Assembly: GCF_030149505.1 (NCBI RefSeq)
Contig: NZ_JASBRN010000072.1
Location: forward strand, 98,482-162,481
Direction: 5' to 3'
DNA from: Nocardioides sp.
GTDB lineage: Bacteria > Actinomycetota > Actinomycetes > Propionibacteriales > Nocardioidaceae
DNA length: 64,000 nucleotides
Positions 43,444 to 52,400 of this stretch are shown here, in pieces; position 1 is the first letter of the stretch; every line of letters starts with the position of its first letter. Below the pieces are notes generated by a model, which worked only from the letters and a program-made list of their open reading frames with translations, was not told the origin of the DNA and did not search any database. A program made the position numbers and the translations under genes.

Positions 43444-44523
43444 TCAGCCGAGCGGGTAGCCCTGGACGAACTCCGTCAGCCGCGCGAGCTGGTCGGGGTC
43501 GGTCGAGGGCAGCACGCCGTGGCCGAGGTTGAACACGTGGCCCTTGGCCGCGCGCCCGGCCTCGATGATCTCGGCGGCACGCGCGGTCATCACCTCGGTC
43601 GGGGCGAAGACCAGCGTGGGGTCGAGGTTCCCCTGGACGCCGCGGTCGCCGACCATCGGGATCGCCCGCTCCAGCGGGGTGCGCCAGTCGACGCCGACCA
43701 CGTCGGCACCGGCCTCGCCCATGAGGTCGAGCAGGTTGGAGGTCCCCACGCCGAAGTGGATGCGCGGCACACCGAGGGCCCCGGCCCGCTCGAGCACGCG
43801 CGCGGAGTGCGGCTGCACGTGGGCGGCGTAGTCCTGCGGGGTCAGCGCCCCGGCCCAGGAGTCGAAGAGCTGGACCGCGGAGGCCCCCGCAGCGACCTGC
43901 ACCTCGAGGTAGGTCGCGGCGATCCCGGTGATCTTCTCCATCAGCGCCGCCCACACCTCGGGGGCGCCGAACATCATCGCCTTGGTCCTCGCGTGCTCCT
44001 TCGAGGGCCCGCCCTCCACGAGGTACGACGCCACCGTGAACGGCGCGCCGGCGAAACCGATCAGCGGGGTGCTCCCGAGCTCGCCGACCAGGCCCTGCAC
44101 CGCCTGGGTGATGAAGGGGACGTGCTCGGGCGTCAGGTCGGGGATCCGCGCGACGTCCTCGAGGGTGCGCACCGGCTCGGCCACGACCGGGCCGACGCCC
44201 GGCTTGATGTCCAGGTCGACCCCGACCGCCTTGAGCGGCAGCACGATGTCGGAGAAGAAGATCGCCGCGTCCACGCCGTAGCGCCGCACGGGCTGCATGG
44301 TGATCTCGACGACGAGGCCGGGGTCCATGCAGGACTCCAGCATCCCCACGCCCTCGCGCACCTTGAGGTACTCCGGCAGCGAGCGGCCCGCCTGGCGCAT
44401 GAACCACACGGGGGTGTGCGGCACCGGCTCACCGCGCAGGGCCTTGAGGAACGCACTGCCCGACAGGTCGGGCGCGGGGCTGCTGGCGGGGCTGGAGGTG
44501 GGGCTGGAGGTGGGGCTCGTCAC
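43444..44523 (-). CDS. hemE: Uroporphyrinogen decarboxylase
   Basis: 359 residues from GTG at 44523. It makes coproporphyrinogen III. Signatures: VWFMRQAGRSLPEYLKVRE at about residue 35, PLIGFAGAPFTVASYLVEG around 140 (second signature), and GVGTSNLLDLM later. The first 20 residues are a Ser/Pro/Thr tandem repeat (TSSP units, encoded by a 12-base DNA repeat at 44475-44519), not part of the fold. It is divergent from the DUF3000 gene by 69 bases, as in other actinobacteria. Confidence 0.96.
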   Translation of the reverse strand: MTSPTSSPTSSPASSPAPDLSGSAFLKALRGEPVPHTPVWFMRQAGRSLPEYLKVREGVGMLESCMDPGLVVEITMQPVRRYGVDAAIFFSDIVLPLKAVGVDLDIKPGVGPVVAEPVRTLEDVARIPDLTPEHVPFITQAVQGLVGELGSTPLIGFAGAPFTVASYLVEGGPSKEHARTKAMMFGAPEVWAALMEKITGIAATYLEVQVAAGASAVQLFDSWAGALTPQDYAAHVQPHSARVLERAGALGVPRIHFGVGTSNLLDLMGEAGADVVGVDWRTPLERAIPMVGDRGVQGNLDPTLVFAPTEVMTARAAEIIEAGRAAKGHVFNLGHGVLPSTDPDQLARLTEFVQGYPLG

Positions 44524-44592
44524 CGGGCCAGCCTCCCAGGGTCCCGGCGTGTTCGCACATCCCTTCACCCGAACCGGACCTACTGTGAAGGC

Positions 44593-45228
44593 ATGGTCGT
44601 CCGCCAGGAGACGCACCCCGGAGCGGGTGCGTCCGCCGAGCCCCCCGCGTTCCGCGAGGCGGTGGCCGGCATGCGGCGGGCCCGGATGCGACCCGAGGTG
44701 CTGTGCGAGCCGATGCCCGCACCGCAGCGGATCGCGCCGTACGCCGCCGCGGTCTCCGCCGACGTCACCGTCGACGACGTCGACCTCGGCACCGGGCGGA
44801 TCATCCTGCTGCACGACCCGGCCGGCAACGACGCGTGGGACGGCACCTTCCGGCTGGTCGCCTACGTCCGGGCCGAGATCGAGCTGGACCTGGTCACCGA
44901 CCCGATGCTCTCCGCGGTCGGGTGGGACTGGCTGACCGAGGCGCTGGACGCCCACGGGGCGGCGTACACCGCGGCCTCGGGGACGGTCACCCGCGTGGCC
45001 ACCGAGAGCTTCGGCGCCATGAGCGAGGAGGGCGGGACCGCGCAGGTCGAGGTCCGCGCCTCGTGGACCCCGCTGGTCCCCCCCGACCAGGTCGGCGACC
45101 CCGACGCGGTGCCCGACGTGACGCCGCACATCGAGGCCTGGGGCGAGCTGCTGTGCACCGCCGCAGGGCTTCCTCCGGTCCCCGACGGCGTCGCGGTCAT
45201 GCCGAGCCGACGCGGGCGCGGCCGATGA
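44593..45228 (+). CDS. DUF3000 family protein
   Basis: 211 residues. The DUF3000 pattern is clear from the start (PPAFREAVAGMRRARMRPEVLCEP, LAPYAAAV-like segment, DGTFRLVAYVRAEIE and VGWDWLTEALDAHGA). Family function is unknown; found in actinobacteria next to hemE and the RNase D-like gene, as here. Stop overlaps the start of the next gene as ATGA. Confidence 0.93.
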   Translation: MVVRQETHPGAGASAEPPAFREAVAGMRRARMRPEVLCEPMPAPQRIAPYAAAVSADVTVDDVDLGTGRIILLHDPAGNDAWDGTFRLVAYVRAEIELDLVTDPMLSAVGWDWLTEALDAHGAAYTAASGTVTRVATESFGAMSEEGGTAQVEVRASWTPLVPPDQVGDPDAVPDVTPHIEAWGELLCTAAGLPPVPDGVAVMPSRRGRGR

Positions 45229-46550
45229 GCGACGACCAAGCGCCTGCCGAGCAGGCTGCCGAGGACGCCCCCGAGGCGCCCGCCGAGCCGGAGGCGCCGC
45301 CGGCCCCGCTCCTCACGCTGCGCGACGGTCTCTCCGCCGTGGTCGACACCCACGCGCAGCTCGAGGCCACCTGCGAGGCGGTCGCGAGCGGCACCGGACC
45401 GGTCGCCATCGACGCCGAGCGCGCCTCGGGCTACCGCTACTCCAACCGCGCCTACCTCATCCAGCTGCGCCGCGAGGGCGCCGGCACCCACCTGGTCGAC
45501 CCGGCCGCCTTCGACGGCCTGCCGATGCTCCAGGAGGCCATCGGCGACGCGGAGTGGATCCTGCACGCCGCCACCCAGGACCTCCCCTGCCTGCGCGACG
45601 AGGGGCTGTCCCCGGCCGCGCTCTTCGACACCGAGCTGGCCGGTCGTCTGCTGGGCTACCCCCGCGTCGGCCTGGCCACCCTGGTCGAGTCGCTGCTGGG
45701 CCAGCGGATGAAGAAGGAGCACTCGGCCGTCGACTGGTCGACCCGGCCGCTGCCGCAGCCCTGGCTGGAGTACGCCGCGCTCGACGTCGAGGTGCTGCTC
45801 GAGCTGCGACACCTGCTGGGCGAGGAGCTCGAGGCGACCGGCAAGGCGGAGTGGGCGCGCCAGGAGTTCGACGCGCTGCGCAGCTTCGAGCCGACGCCCC
45901 GGGTCGACGCCTGGCGACGTACGAGCGGGTTGCACAAGATCCGCGGACGCCGCTCCCTCGGCGCGGTCAAGGCGTTGTGGGAGCTGCGCGACGAGATCGC
46001 CGAGCAGCGCGACGTCACGCCGGGCCGCATCCTCCCGGACTCCGCGATCACCGTCGCCGCGACCGCACTGCCCACCGACAAGCCGTCACTGCTGGGGCTC
46101 AAGGGGTTCCACGGCCGGGGCGCCGAGCGCTACTCCAGCCGCTGGGTCGCCGCGCTCCAGCAGGTCGCCGAGATGCCCGAGGAGCACCTGCCCACCCGGC
46201 AGCCGCGCACCGACGGACCGCCGCCGCCGCGGGCCTGGGCCGACCGCGACCCGGTCGCCGCTCGCCGCCTCCAGCACGCCCGCGACGCGATGGCAGCGCT
46301 GGCCGAGGAGCACGGCATGCCCGCCGAGCAGCTGCTGACACCCGACTACCTCCGTCGCACGCTGTGGACCCCGCCGCGCACCCGCGACGCCGAGGCGCTG
46401 GCCGAGGCCGTGGGCGAGCAGCTCACCGGCTACGGCGCGCGCCCGTGGCAGGTCGAGCTCGTGACGCCGCTGCTCGTGGCGGCGATCCTGCACGGCGACG
46501 AGCCGGTCCCGGACCCCGAACCGGAGCCCGAGGACGGCTCCGCAGACTAG
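45225..46550 (+). CDS. RNase D-like 3'-5' exonuclease with HRDC domain
   Basis: 441 residues from ATG overlapping the DUF3000 stop. DEDDy exonuclease: DAERASGYRYSN (Exo I, Asp and Glu), AATQDLPCL (Exo II Asp) and EYAALDVEVLLELR (Exo III, Tyr and Asp). The HRDC domain follows at about 230-300 (LGAVKALWELRDEIAEQRDVTPGRILPD). It likely trims structured RNA or tRNA. The stop codon overlaps the convergent gene's stop in the palindrome ACTAGT. Confidence 0.93.
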   Translation: MSDDQAPAEQAAEDAPEAPAEPEAPPAPLLTLRDGLSAVVDTHAQLEATCEAVASGTGPVAIDAERASGYRYSNRAYLIQLRREGAGTHLVDPAAFDGLPMLQEAIGDAEWILHAATQDLPCLRDEGLSPAALFDTELAGRLLGYPRVGLATLVESLLGQRMKKEHSAVDWSTRPLPQPWLEYAALDVEVLLELRHLLGEELEATGKAEWARQEFDALRSFEPTPRVDAWRRTSGLHKIRGRRSLGAVKALWELRDEIAEQRDVTPGRILPDSAITVAATALPTDKPSLLGLKGFHGRGAERYSSRWVAALQQVAEMPEEHLPTRQPRTDGPPPPRAWADRDPVAARRLQHARDAMAALAEEHGMPAEQLLTPDYLRRTLWTPPRTRDAEALAEAVGEQLTGYGARPWQVELVTPLLVAAILHGDEPVPDPEPEPEDGSAD

Positions 46551-47956
46551 TCCTGCGGCTCCTCGACCGGCTCGCCGTCCTCACCGACCACCGGGTCCGG
46601 CGCCAGCACCAGCTGGGAGGCCAGGTCGATCTCGGCGGTGACGGCCTCGAGGTCGAGCACGCCCGGCGCGGTCACGAGGGTCTCGACCAGATCGTCGACA
46701 GCCCGCTGGAGCGGACCCCAGGAGTCCAGCAGCGGCGGGATCACCATGTCGTCGACGGATTCGGTGAAGACCGTCGAGGACTCCGGCAGCCGACCGGGCT
46801 GGAGGAAGTCCTCCGAAAGGGCCACCTGCTGGTTGGCGGGGACGAGGTAGCCGCTGCGGGTCAGCGGCCGCACCACGTCGTCGGAGATCAGATGCACCAG
46901 CAGGTCGGCGGCACCGGACAGCGACAGCGGCCGGCGGGCCAGGCAGAAGCCGATCAGCTCACCGGTCGTGGCGGTCTCCTCGAGGGTGGGGATCGGCATG
47001 ACGTCGAACTCCAGGCCCTGGGTCACGCGCAGACCCGGCACCCAGGACCGGTCGCCGGTGATCATGGCCAGCTTGCCGCGGCGGAACCACTCCAGGGCCG
47101 AGGCGCGCTCCAGCTGGCTGTCGCTGAGGGTCAGCGGGCCGCTGCGCAGCAGCTCCAGGGTCCGCTCGAGGGCCTCGCGCGTCGACTCCTCGCTGAAGGC
47201 CAGCGACGTGGGCGGCTCGCCGTCGGCGAAGAGCTCCCCGCCCCCGGCGTACACGAAGGGCGCCAGCCCGGCGAGGGACGGGTCGACGTGCACGCCCTTG
47301 GTGCCGCGGCGCGGCCGGGTGGCGAACTCCGCCGCCTCGCGGAACTGCTCGAAGCTCCAGCGGTTGGGACTCGTGGGCGCGTCGAGACCGCGCTCGCGCA
47401 TCCGCTCGAAGTCGACGAGGTCGGTGTTGTAGTAGACGACCGTCGGGGAGACCTCGAAGGGCATGCACTGCAGGCGCTGGTCGGCCGAGAACGCGAGCAG
47501 CGCCTCGCGGGCGTAGCCGTCGCCGAACTCGACGAAGCGCTCGTCGAGCAGCTCGTCCACCGGGATAGTCCGCTCGTCCTCGCGCAGGCGGCTGAGGTCG
47601 CGGCGGGAGGCCATGAAGACGTCGGGGCGGACCTCCCCGGACTCGATGGCGTCCATCGCCTCCTCGCGGTCGGCGAAGGCGACGACCTCGACCTCGGAGG
47701 TGTCGGAGGAGGAGGAGTACTCCGCCATGAGGCGCTCGTAGGTGGCGACCTCGATGGCACTGCCCCAGACCGCCAGGGTCAGCACGTCCTCGGCCCGGGG
47801 GGCGGGCACGGGGTCGGGGCTCAGCGGCGGCTGCTCGTCCTCGGAGGTGCAAGCGGCCAGGGTCGCGAGCAGGGCGACGCACGTCGCGGCCACGCCTGCG
47901 CGCCGTAGCCGGGTCCGTCCCCTCGGACTGCCCGTCGCCACCGCCGTCACCCTCAC
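46547..47956 (-). CDS. Orphan ABC-type extracellular solute-binding lipoprotein
   Basis: 469 residues from GTG at 47956 with GGGAGG upstream. Leader with lipobox LAAC (around residue 34). SBP family 1 pattern: TLAVWGSAIEVATYERLMAEY, PDVFMASRRD, YYNTDLVDFERMRERG, RWSFEQFREAAEFAT and a long hinge-containing mature part. Typical ligands are sugars or related solutes. No permease or ATPase gene is near, so it either works with a distant transporter or is a sensor. Its stop overlaps the RNase D stop by four bases. Confidence 0.87.
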   Translation of the reverse strand: MRVTAVATGSPRGRTRLRRAGVAATCVALLATLAACTSEDEQPPLSPDPVPAPRAEDVLTLAVWGSAIEVATYERLMAEYSSSSDTSEVEVVAFADREEAMDAIESGEVRPDVFMASRRDLSRLREDERTIPVDELLDERFVEFGDGYAREALLAFSADQRLQCMPFEVSPTVVYYNTDLVDFERMRERGLDAPTSPNRWSFEQFREAAEFATRPRRGTKGVHVDPSLAGLAPFVYAGGGELFADGEPPTSLAFSEESTREALERTLELLRSGPLTLSDSQLERASALEWFRRGKLAMITGDRSWVPGLRVTQGLEFDVMPIPTLEETATTGELIGFCLARRPLSLSGAADLLVHLISDDVVRPLTRSGYLVPANQQVALSEDFLQPGRLPESSTVFTESVDDMVIPPLLDSWGPLQRAVDDLVETLVTAPGVLDLEAVTAEIDLASQLVLAPDPVVGEDGEPVEEPQD

Positions 47957-48120
47957 CTCACGCCTCCCCGGTCCCGGGTCGTGCGACCCGCGCCGACACC
48001 CTACTCAGTACGCACCGGGTCGCTGAGCCGTCACCGACGTGCCGATCCTCACGCAGCGGGCGGGAACTCCGGGCCACCCGCGCGGGGCGGGGCGGCAGCA
48101 GCGGGTCGCGGGCGGCAGGC

Positions 48121-48576
48121 TCAGGCGAGGTCGTGGAAGGCGCGCGCCCCGGCGACCACCCGCTCGAAGGTCGGCCGGTCCAGGGCGGCCCCCTCCCGGC
48201 GTACGTCGTCGGGCGCGAGGGTCAGCAGGCGGTCCAGCCGCACCTCGCTGGGCCGCCGCTCGCGGTCCCACCCCCCGGCGCCGACGTCCATCCAGTGCCG
48301 GCCGTGGCGGGCCTCGTCGTCCCGGTCGCGGTCGTGGTCGACGCTGGAGAGCATCAACCCGTAGAGCCGCTGCCGGTCGCGGGCGAGCAGCAGCACGGGG
48401 CGGTCCTTGCCCTGCCGCGGGTCGTCCTCGTAGGGCACCCACGCCCACACGACCTCGCCCGGGTCGGGCTTGCCGTCGGTACTCGGGTTGTAGGTGACCC
48501 GCAGGCCGCGGGAGACCCGGAGGCGGGCCCGGCGCAGGGCCGTGCGCACGCGACGGGGGCGGGGGACGGTGGCCAT
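48121..48576 (-). CDS. PemK/MazF-like protein (type II toxin family)
   Basis: 151 residues. The core VVWAWVPYEDDPRQGKDRPVLLLARD (about 42-67) is the PemK/MazF pattern, with the conserved beta-strand and KDRPVLL. An Arg-rich N-terminal segment of about 30 residues precedes it. In many actinobacteria members of this group are not proven toxins, and no antitoxin-like gene lies before it. The upstream gap has an unassigned inverted repeat. Confidence 0.78.
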   Translation of the reverse strand: MATVPRPRRVRTALRRARLRVSRGLRVTYNPSTDGKPDPGEVVWAWVPYEDDPRQGKDRPVLLLARDRQRLYGLMLSSVDHDRDRDDEARHGRHWMDVGAGGWDRERRPSEVRLDRLLTLAPDDVRREGAALDRPTFERVVAGARAFHDLA

Positions 48577-48664
48577 GCCGCCGACCCTAGACCCGAGGTC
48601 GTGGGCGACCGCCAGGGTGAGCCCGGACAGGTCCGCCCGGGACGGGTGAGCCCCGGAGGAGGTG

Positions 48665-48788
48665 TTGTGCGCCGGACCGGGAGCGCCTCACGGCGCGTGG
48701 CCGCTCGTAGCGGCTGATGTTGGGACCCGGGGCTGCCGCGGCCCGGCGCACAAGTCACCAGTGTAGGCGGCTGACGGTCGCGCACAAC
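48665..48788. other. Unassigned inverted-repeat region upstream of two divergent genes
   Basis: TTGTGCGCCGG (48665-48675) has a perfect inverted copy CCGGCGCACAA (48743-48753), and a second partial copy GCGCACAAC at 48780-48788, so the left arm could pair with either. Inside are small perfect hairpins such as GCCGCT-CGT-AGCGGC. The arrangement could be a structured RNA or leader for the plus-strand gene at 48851, or a regulator site for the divergent PemK-like gene. I cannot assign an RNA family. Confidence 0.4.
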
Positions 48789-48850
48789 CCGCCCTCCCCA
48801 GCCCGCACCGACCCCCTCGCGGGCGGCAACGGGCGGCGTACGGTGGTCGG

Positions 48851-49444
48851 ATGAGCCGCCCCCACCACCGACCGACCCAGAAGACCTCGGCGTTCTTCGA
48901 CGCGGTCGAGGGCGGCGCCGACCCGGCGCTGGTCACCGAGGCCGCCGACCGCGCCGCCGCGCTGCTGGTGCGCGGGTCGCGAGCCTCCGACGACGACGGG
49001 GTCGCCGACCGGGTGCTGCACCTGGCCGACACCGAGGGCATCGAGGCGATCGCCGAGCTGTGGGCCGGCGCTCCCGCGGACTCGCTGGCCGGCTGCCTGT
49101 GGCGGCTCTTCCTGCTGCGCCAGTGGGTGCACGCGGAGCCGGCGCGGATCGCCCGGGCGTACGACGAGGGCCGCGCCCGCGCGCAGGTCGCCCGGGTCGT
49201 GGCGGGGGTGGCCGACCCGCCCGGGCCCGACCAGCTCAAGGCGATGGTCGACGAGGTGCTGCGCGGCATCGCGTCCGCGGACTTCGCCGACGTGCTGTTC
49301 CGCGCCTCGGCGTTCGCGCGGGTGGTCGCCGCCGGCAACGCCTCGGCCGACGAGACGACCACCGACGAGGTCGCGCGGGTGCTCGCCACGGCCGAGCAGC
49401 TCGAGGCCGCGGGCCACCTGGAGCTGGCCGGCCGCCTGGCCTGA
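48851..49444 (+). CDS. Conserved actinobacterial protein of unknown function
   Basis: 197 residues; ATG at 48851. Mostly helical and rich in Ala, Asp and Glu. It begins MSRPHHRPTQKTSAFFDAVEGGADP and has long helices with no Cys-rich site or recognised catalytic motif. Its stop is 21 bases from the convergent hrpA stop. Possibly a small regulatory or scaffolding protein; I cannot name a function. Confidence 0.75.
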   Translation: MSRPHHRPTQKTSAFFDAVEGGADPALVTEAADRAAALLVRGSRASDDDGVADRVLHLADTEGIEAIAELWAGAPADSLAGCLWRLFLLRQWVHAEPARIARAYDEGRARAQVARVVAGVADPPGPDQLKAMVDEVLRGIASADFADVLFRASAFARVVAAGNASADETTTDEVARVLATAEQLEAAGHLELAGRLA

Positions 49445-49464
49445 CCCCTCCCCCGGGGCGCGGA

Positions 49465-52400
49465 TCAGCCTGCGAGCACCTTGCGGATCCGCTGGTCGGA
49501 GACGGACTGGGCGGTGCCGAGCTGCTGGGCCCACAGGGAGATGCGGTACTCCTCCAGCAGCCAGCGGGCCTCACGGAGGCGCTCCGGCAGCGGGCGGCCC
49601 TCGGGGAGGGCGGCGACGGCGTGCAGCCAGGAGTCCTGGAGGTCGCCGATCCTGTCCATGAGCTGACGGTCGCGGCCGATGGAGCCGCCGCCCTCGAGCA
49701 ACTTCTCGCGGCGCTGGGCCAGGGCGGCGAGGTAGACGGTGAACCGGCGCAGCCGGGTCGGGCCGGCCTCCCCGATGAACCCCCGGGTCACCAGCCGACC
49801 CAGCTGGGCCCGCATGTCGGTGAGTGCGGGGAGCATCGCCATGTCCGCGCGGCCCGAGAGGTCCTTCTCGACGGCTCGCCAGGCCGACAGCACCCGCACG
49901 ACGTCGGCCAGGACCGCGCGCACCCGCGGCTCGAGGTCGGCGCGGACCGTCGCCAGGAGGGCGTCGTACGCCGCCTGCGACCGCACCGCGGGCCGGGCGT
50001 CGACCGCCTCGACGACCACGGCGGCACGGCAGTCCTCCAGCAGCTCGGCGACCGAGGGGTACGGCGAGCCCGCCAGCCCGAGCTTCTCGGTGTTGGACAG
50101 GCCGTCGACGACCCGCTTGACGGTCTGGTCGCCGCCGGCGTCGAGCCCGAGCAGCACCAGCCGCACCACGCCGAGCCGGTGCCGGGCGTCGCGTTCCTCC
50201 GCGGACCCGACCACCTCGAGGCCCACCGACTCCCCCTCGTCGACGAGGCCGGGGTAGGCGGTGACCTCGTGGCCGGCGCGGGTCTGGGTGATCGAGCCGG
50301 GCAGGTCGCCGAAGACCCACGTGGTCTCGCCGGTGCGGGCGAGCCCGGAGTCGGTGGCGACCTCGTCCATCGCCTGCTGGAACTGGCCCCGCAGCGGGGC
50401 CTTGAGCGCCTCGAGGTCCTTGCCGCGGGCCTGCTCGCGACCCTGCTCGTCGACGACGCGGTACGTCGGGCGCAGGTGCTCGGGGACCTTGGACCAGTCC
50501 CAGGCCTCGCGCGGCACGACGACGCCGGTCGTGGAGCGGCACCAGCGCTCGAGCGCGTCGAGCAGCGGCTCCTCCCCGACCGGGACGGAGCGGAGGAACT
50601 CCCGCGCCCGGTCGGGCGCCGGCACGAGCGAGACCCGCAGGTTCTTGGGCAGCGAGCGGATGAGGGAGGTCACCAGCTCCTCGCGCAGGCCCGGGACGTT
50701 CCAGGAGAAGTCGTCGGCGGCGACCCGGTTGAGGGTGGCGACCGGCACCTCGATGGTGAGGCCGTCGTCCTCGGCACCGGGCTCGAAGTGGTAGGCCAGG
50801 TTGAAGGTCAGCCCCTCGTCCTGCCAGACCTGCGGGAAGTCGGCCTCGGTGACCTCCTCGGCCGTGTCGTGGGTCAGCATCGCGAGGTCGAAGTCGAGGA
50901 GCCCGGGCCGCTTCTGCCGCTCGCGCTTCCACCACTGCTCGAAGTGGGCGCCGGAGACGACGTCGGCGCCGACGCGGGCGTCGTAGAAGTCGAAGAGGAT
51001 GTCCTCGGAGACGACGATGTCGCGGCGCCGGGAGCGGTGCTCGAGCTCGGCGGCCTCGTCGAGGAGCCGCTTGTTGTGCTCGTAGAACTTCTGCCGTCCC
51101 GACTCCAGGGCGGCCCACTCCCCCTGCACCAGGGCGTGCCGGATGAAGAGCTCCCGGGCCAGGGCGCGGTCGACCTTTCCGTAGTTGACCAGCCGGTCGG
51201 CGACCAGCGGCACGCCGTACAAGGTGACTCGCTCGCGGGCCATGACGGCGGCGCGCCTGGTCGACCAGTGCGGCTCGGAGTACTGCCGCTTCACGAGGTC
51301 GCCGGCGAGCCGCTCGGCCCACTCGGGCTGGATGGCCGCGACCTGGCGGGCCCACAGGCGCGAGGTCTCCACCAGCTCGCCGGCCATCACGAAGGCCGGC
51401 TGCTTCCCCTTCAGGCCCGAGCCCGGGAAGATCGCGAACCGCGCGTTCCGGGCGCCGAGGTACTCCCGAGGACCGGGCCGCTTGCCCTTGGCCCCCGGCG
51501 CCGGCTTCTCCTTCTCCTCCAGCGCGCCGATGTGGGAGAGCAGCCCCGACAGCAGCGCCTGGTGGATGCCGTCGGCGTCGTACGCCGCCCCTTCGGTGGT
51601 CGAGCCTGTCGAGACCCCGAGGTCGATCCCCATCTCCTTGCACACCTGCCGGAGCTGGGACTCGAAGTCCTGCCACTCGCGGATGCGCAGGTAGTTGAGG
51701 AACTCCCGCTTGCACATGCGGCGGAAGGCGCTGGAGGACAGCTCCTTCTGCTGCGCCTTGACGTAGCGCCACAGGTTGAGCCACGTGAGGAAGTCCGACC
51801 CCTCGGCCCTGAACCGGGCGTGCTGCTGGTCGGCCTGCGGGCGCTGCTCGGCCGGACGCTCGCGGGGGTCCTGCAGCGAGAGCGCGGCCACGATCACGAC
51901 CACCTCGCGGACGCACCCGAGCCGCTCGGCCTCGAGGATCATCCGGCCCAGACGCGGGTCGATGGGGAGGCGGGCCAGCCGTCGGCCGGTCTCGGTGAGG
52001 GAGTCCTTGCCGTCGCCCTCGGGGCGCAGCGCCCCGAGCTCCTCGAGCAGCTGGAGGCCGGAGCTGACGTTGCGGCGGTCGGGCGGCTCGACGAAGGGGA
52101 ACCGCGCGAGGTCCCCGAGCCCCAGCGAGCGCATCTGCAGGATGACACTCGCGAGGTTGGTGCGCAGGATCTCGGGGTCGGTGAACTCCGGCCGGCCGAG
52201 GAAGTCCTCCTCGGAGTAGAGCCGGATCGCGATGCCCGGACCGAGACGACCGCAACGGCCGGCTCGCTGGTTGGCCGACGCCTGGCTGACCGGCTCCACC
52301 GGGAGGCGCTGGACCTTGGTGCGCAGGGAGTAGCGGCTGATCCGCGCGACGCCGCTGTCGACGACGTACCTGATGCCCGGGACGGTCAGCGACGTCTCCG

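Noticed and set aside
44475..44519. Functional tandem repeat at the start of hemE
   Set aside because: The 12-base repeat encodes a Ser/Pro/Thr tail before the enzyme fold and looks like simple low-complexity sequence.
48590..48790. SRP RNA, tmRNA or RNase P RNA in the gap
   Set aside because: None of their conserved cores is present in either strand.
48121..48850. Complete type II toxin-antitoxin pair
   Set aside because: Only the PemK-like gene is seen; no antitoxin-like frame lies before it on the same strand.
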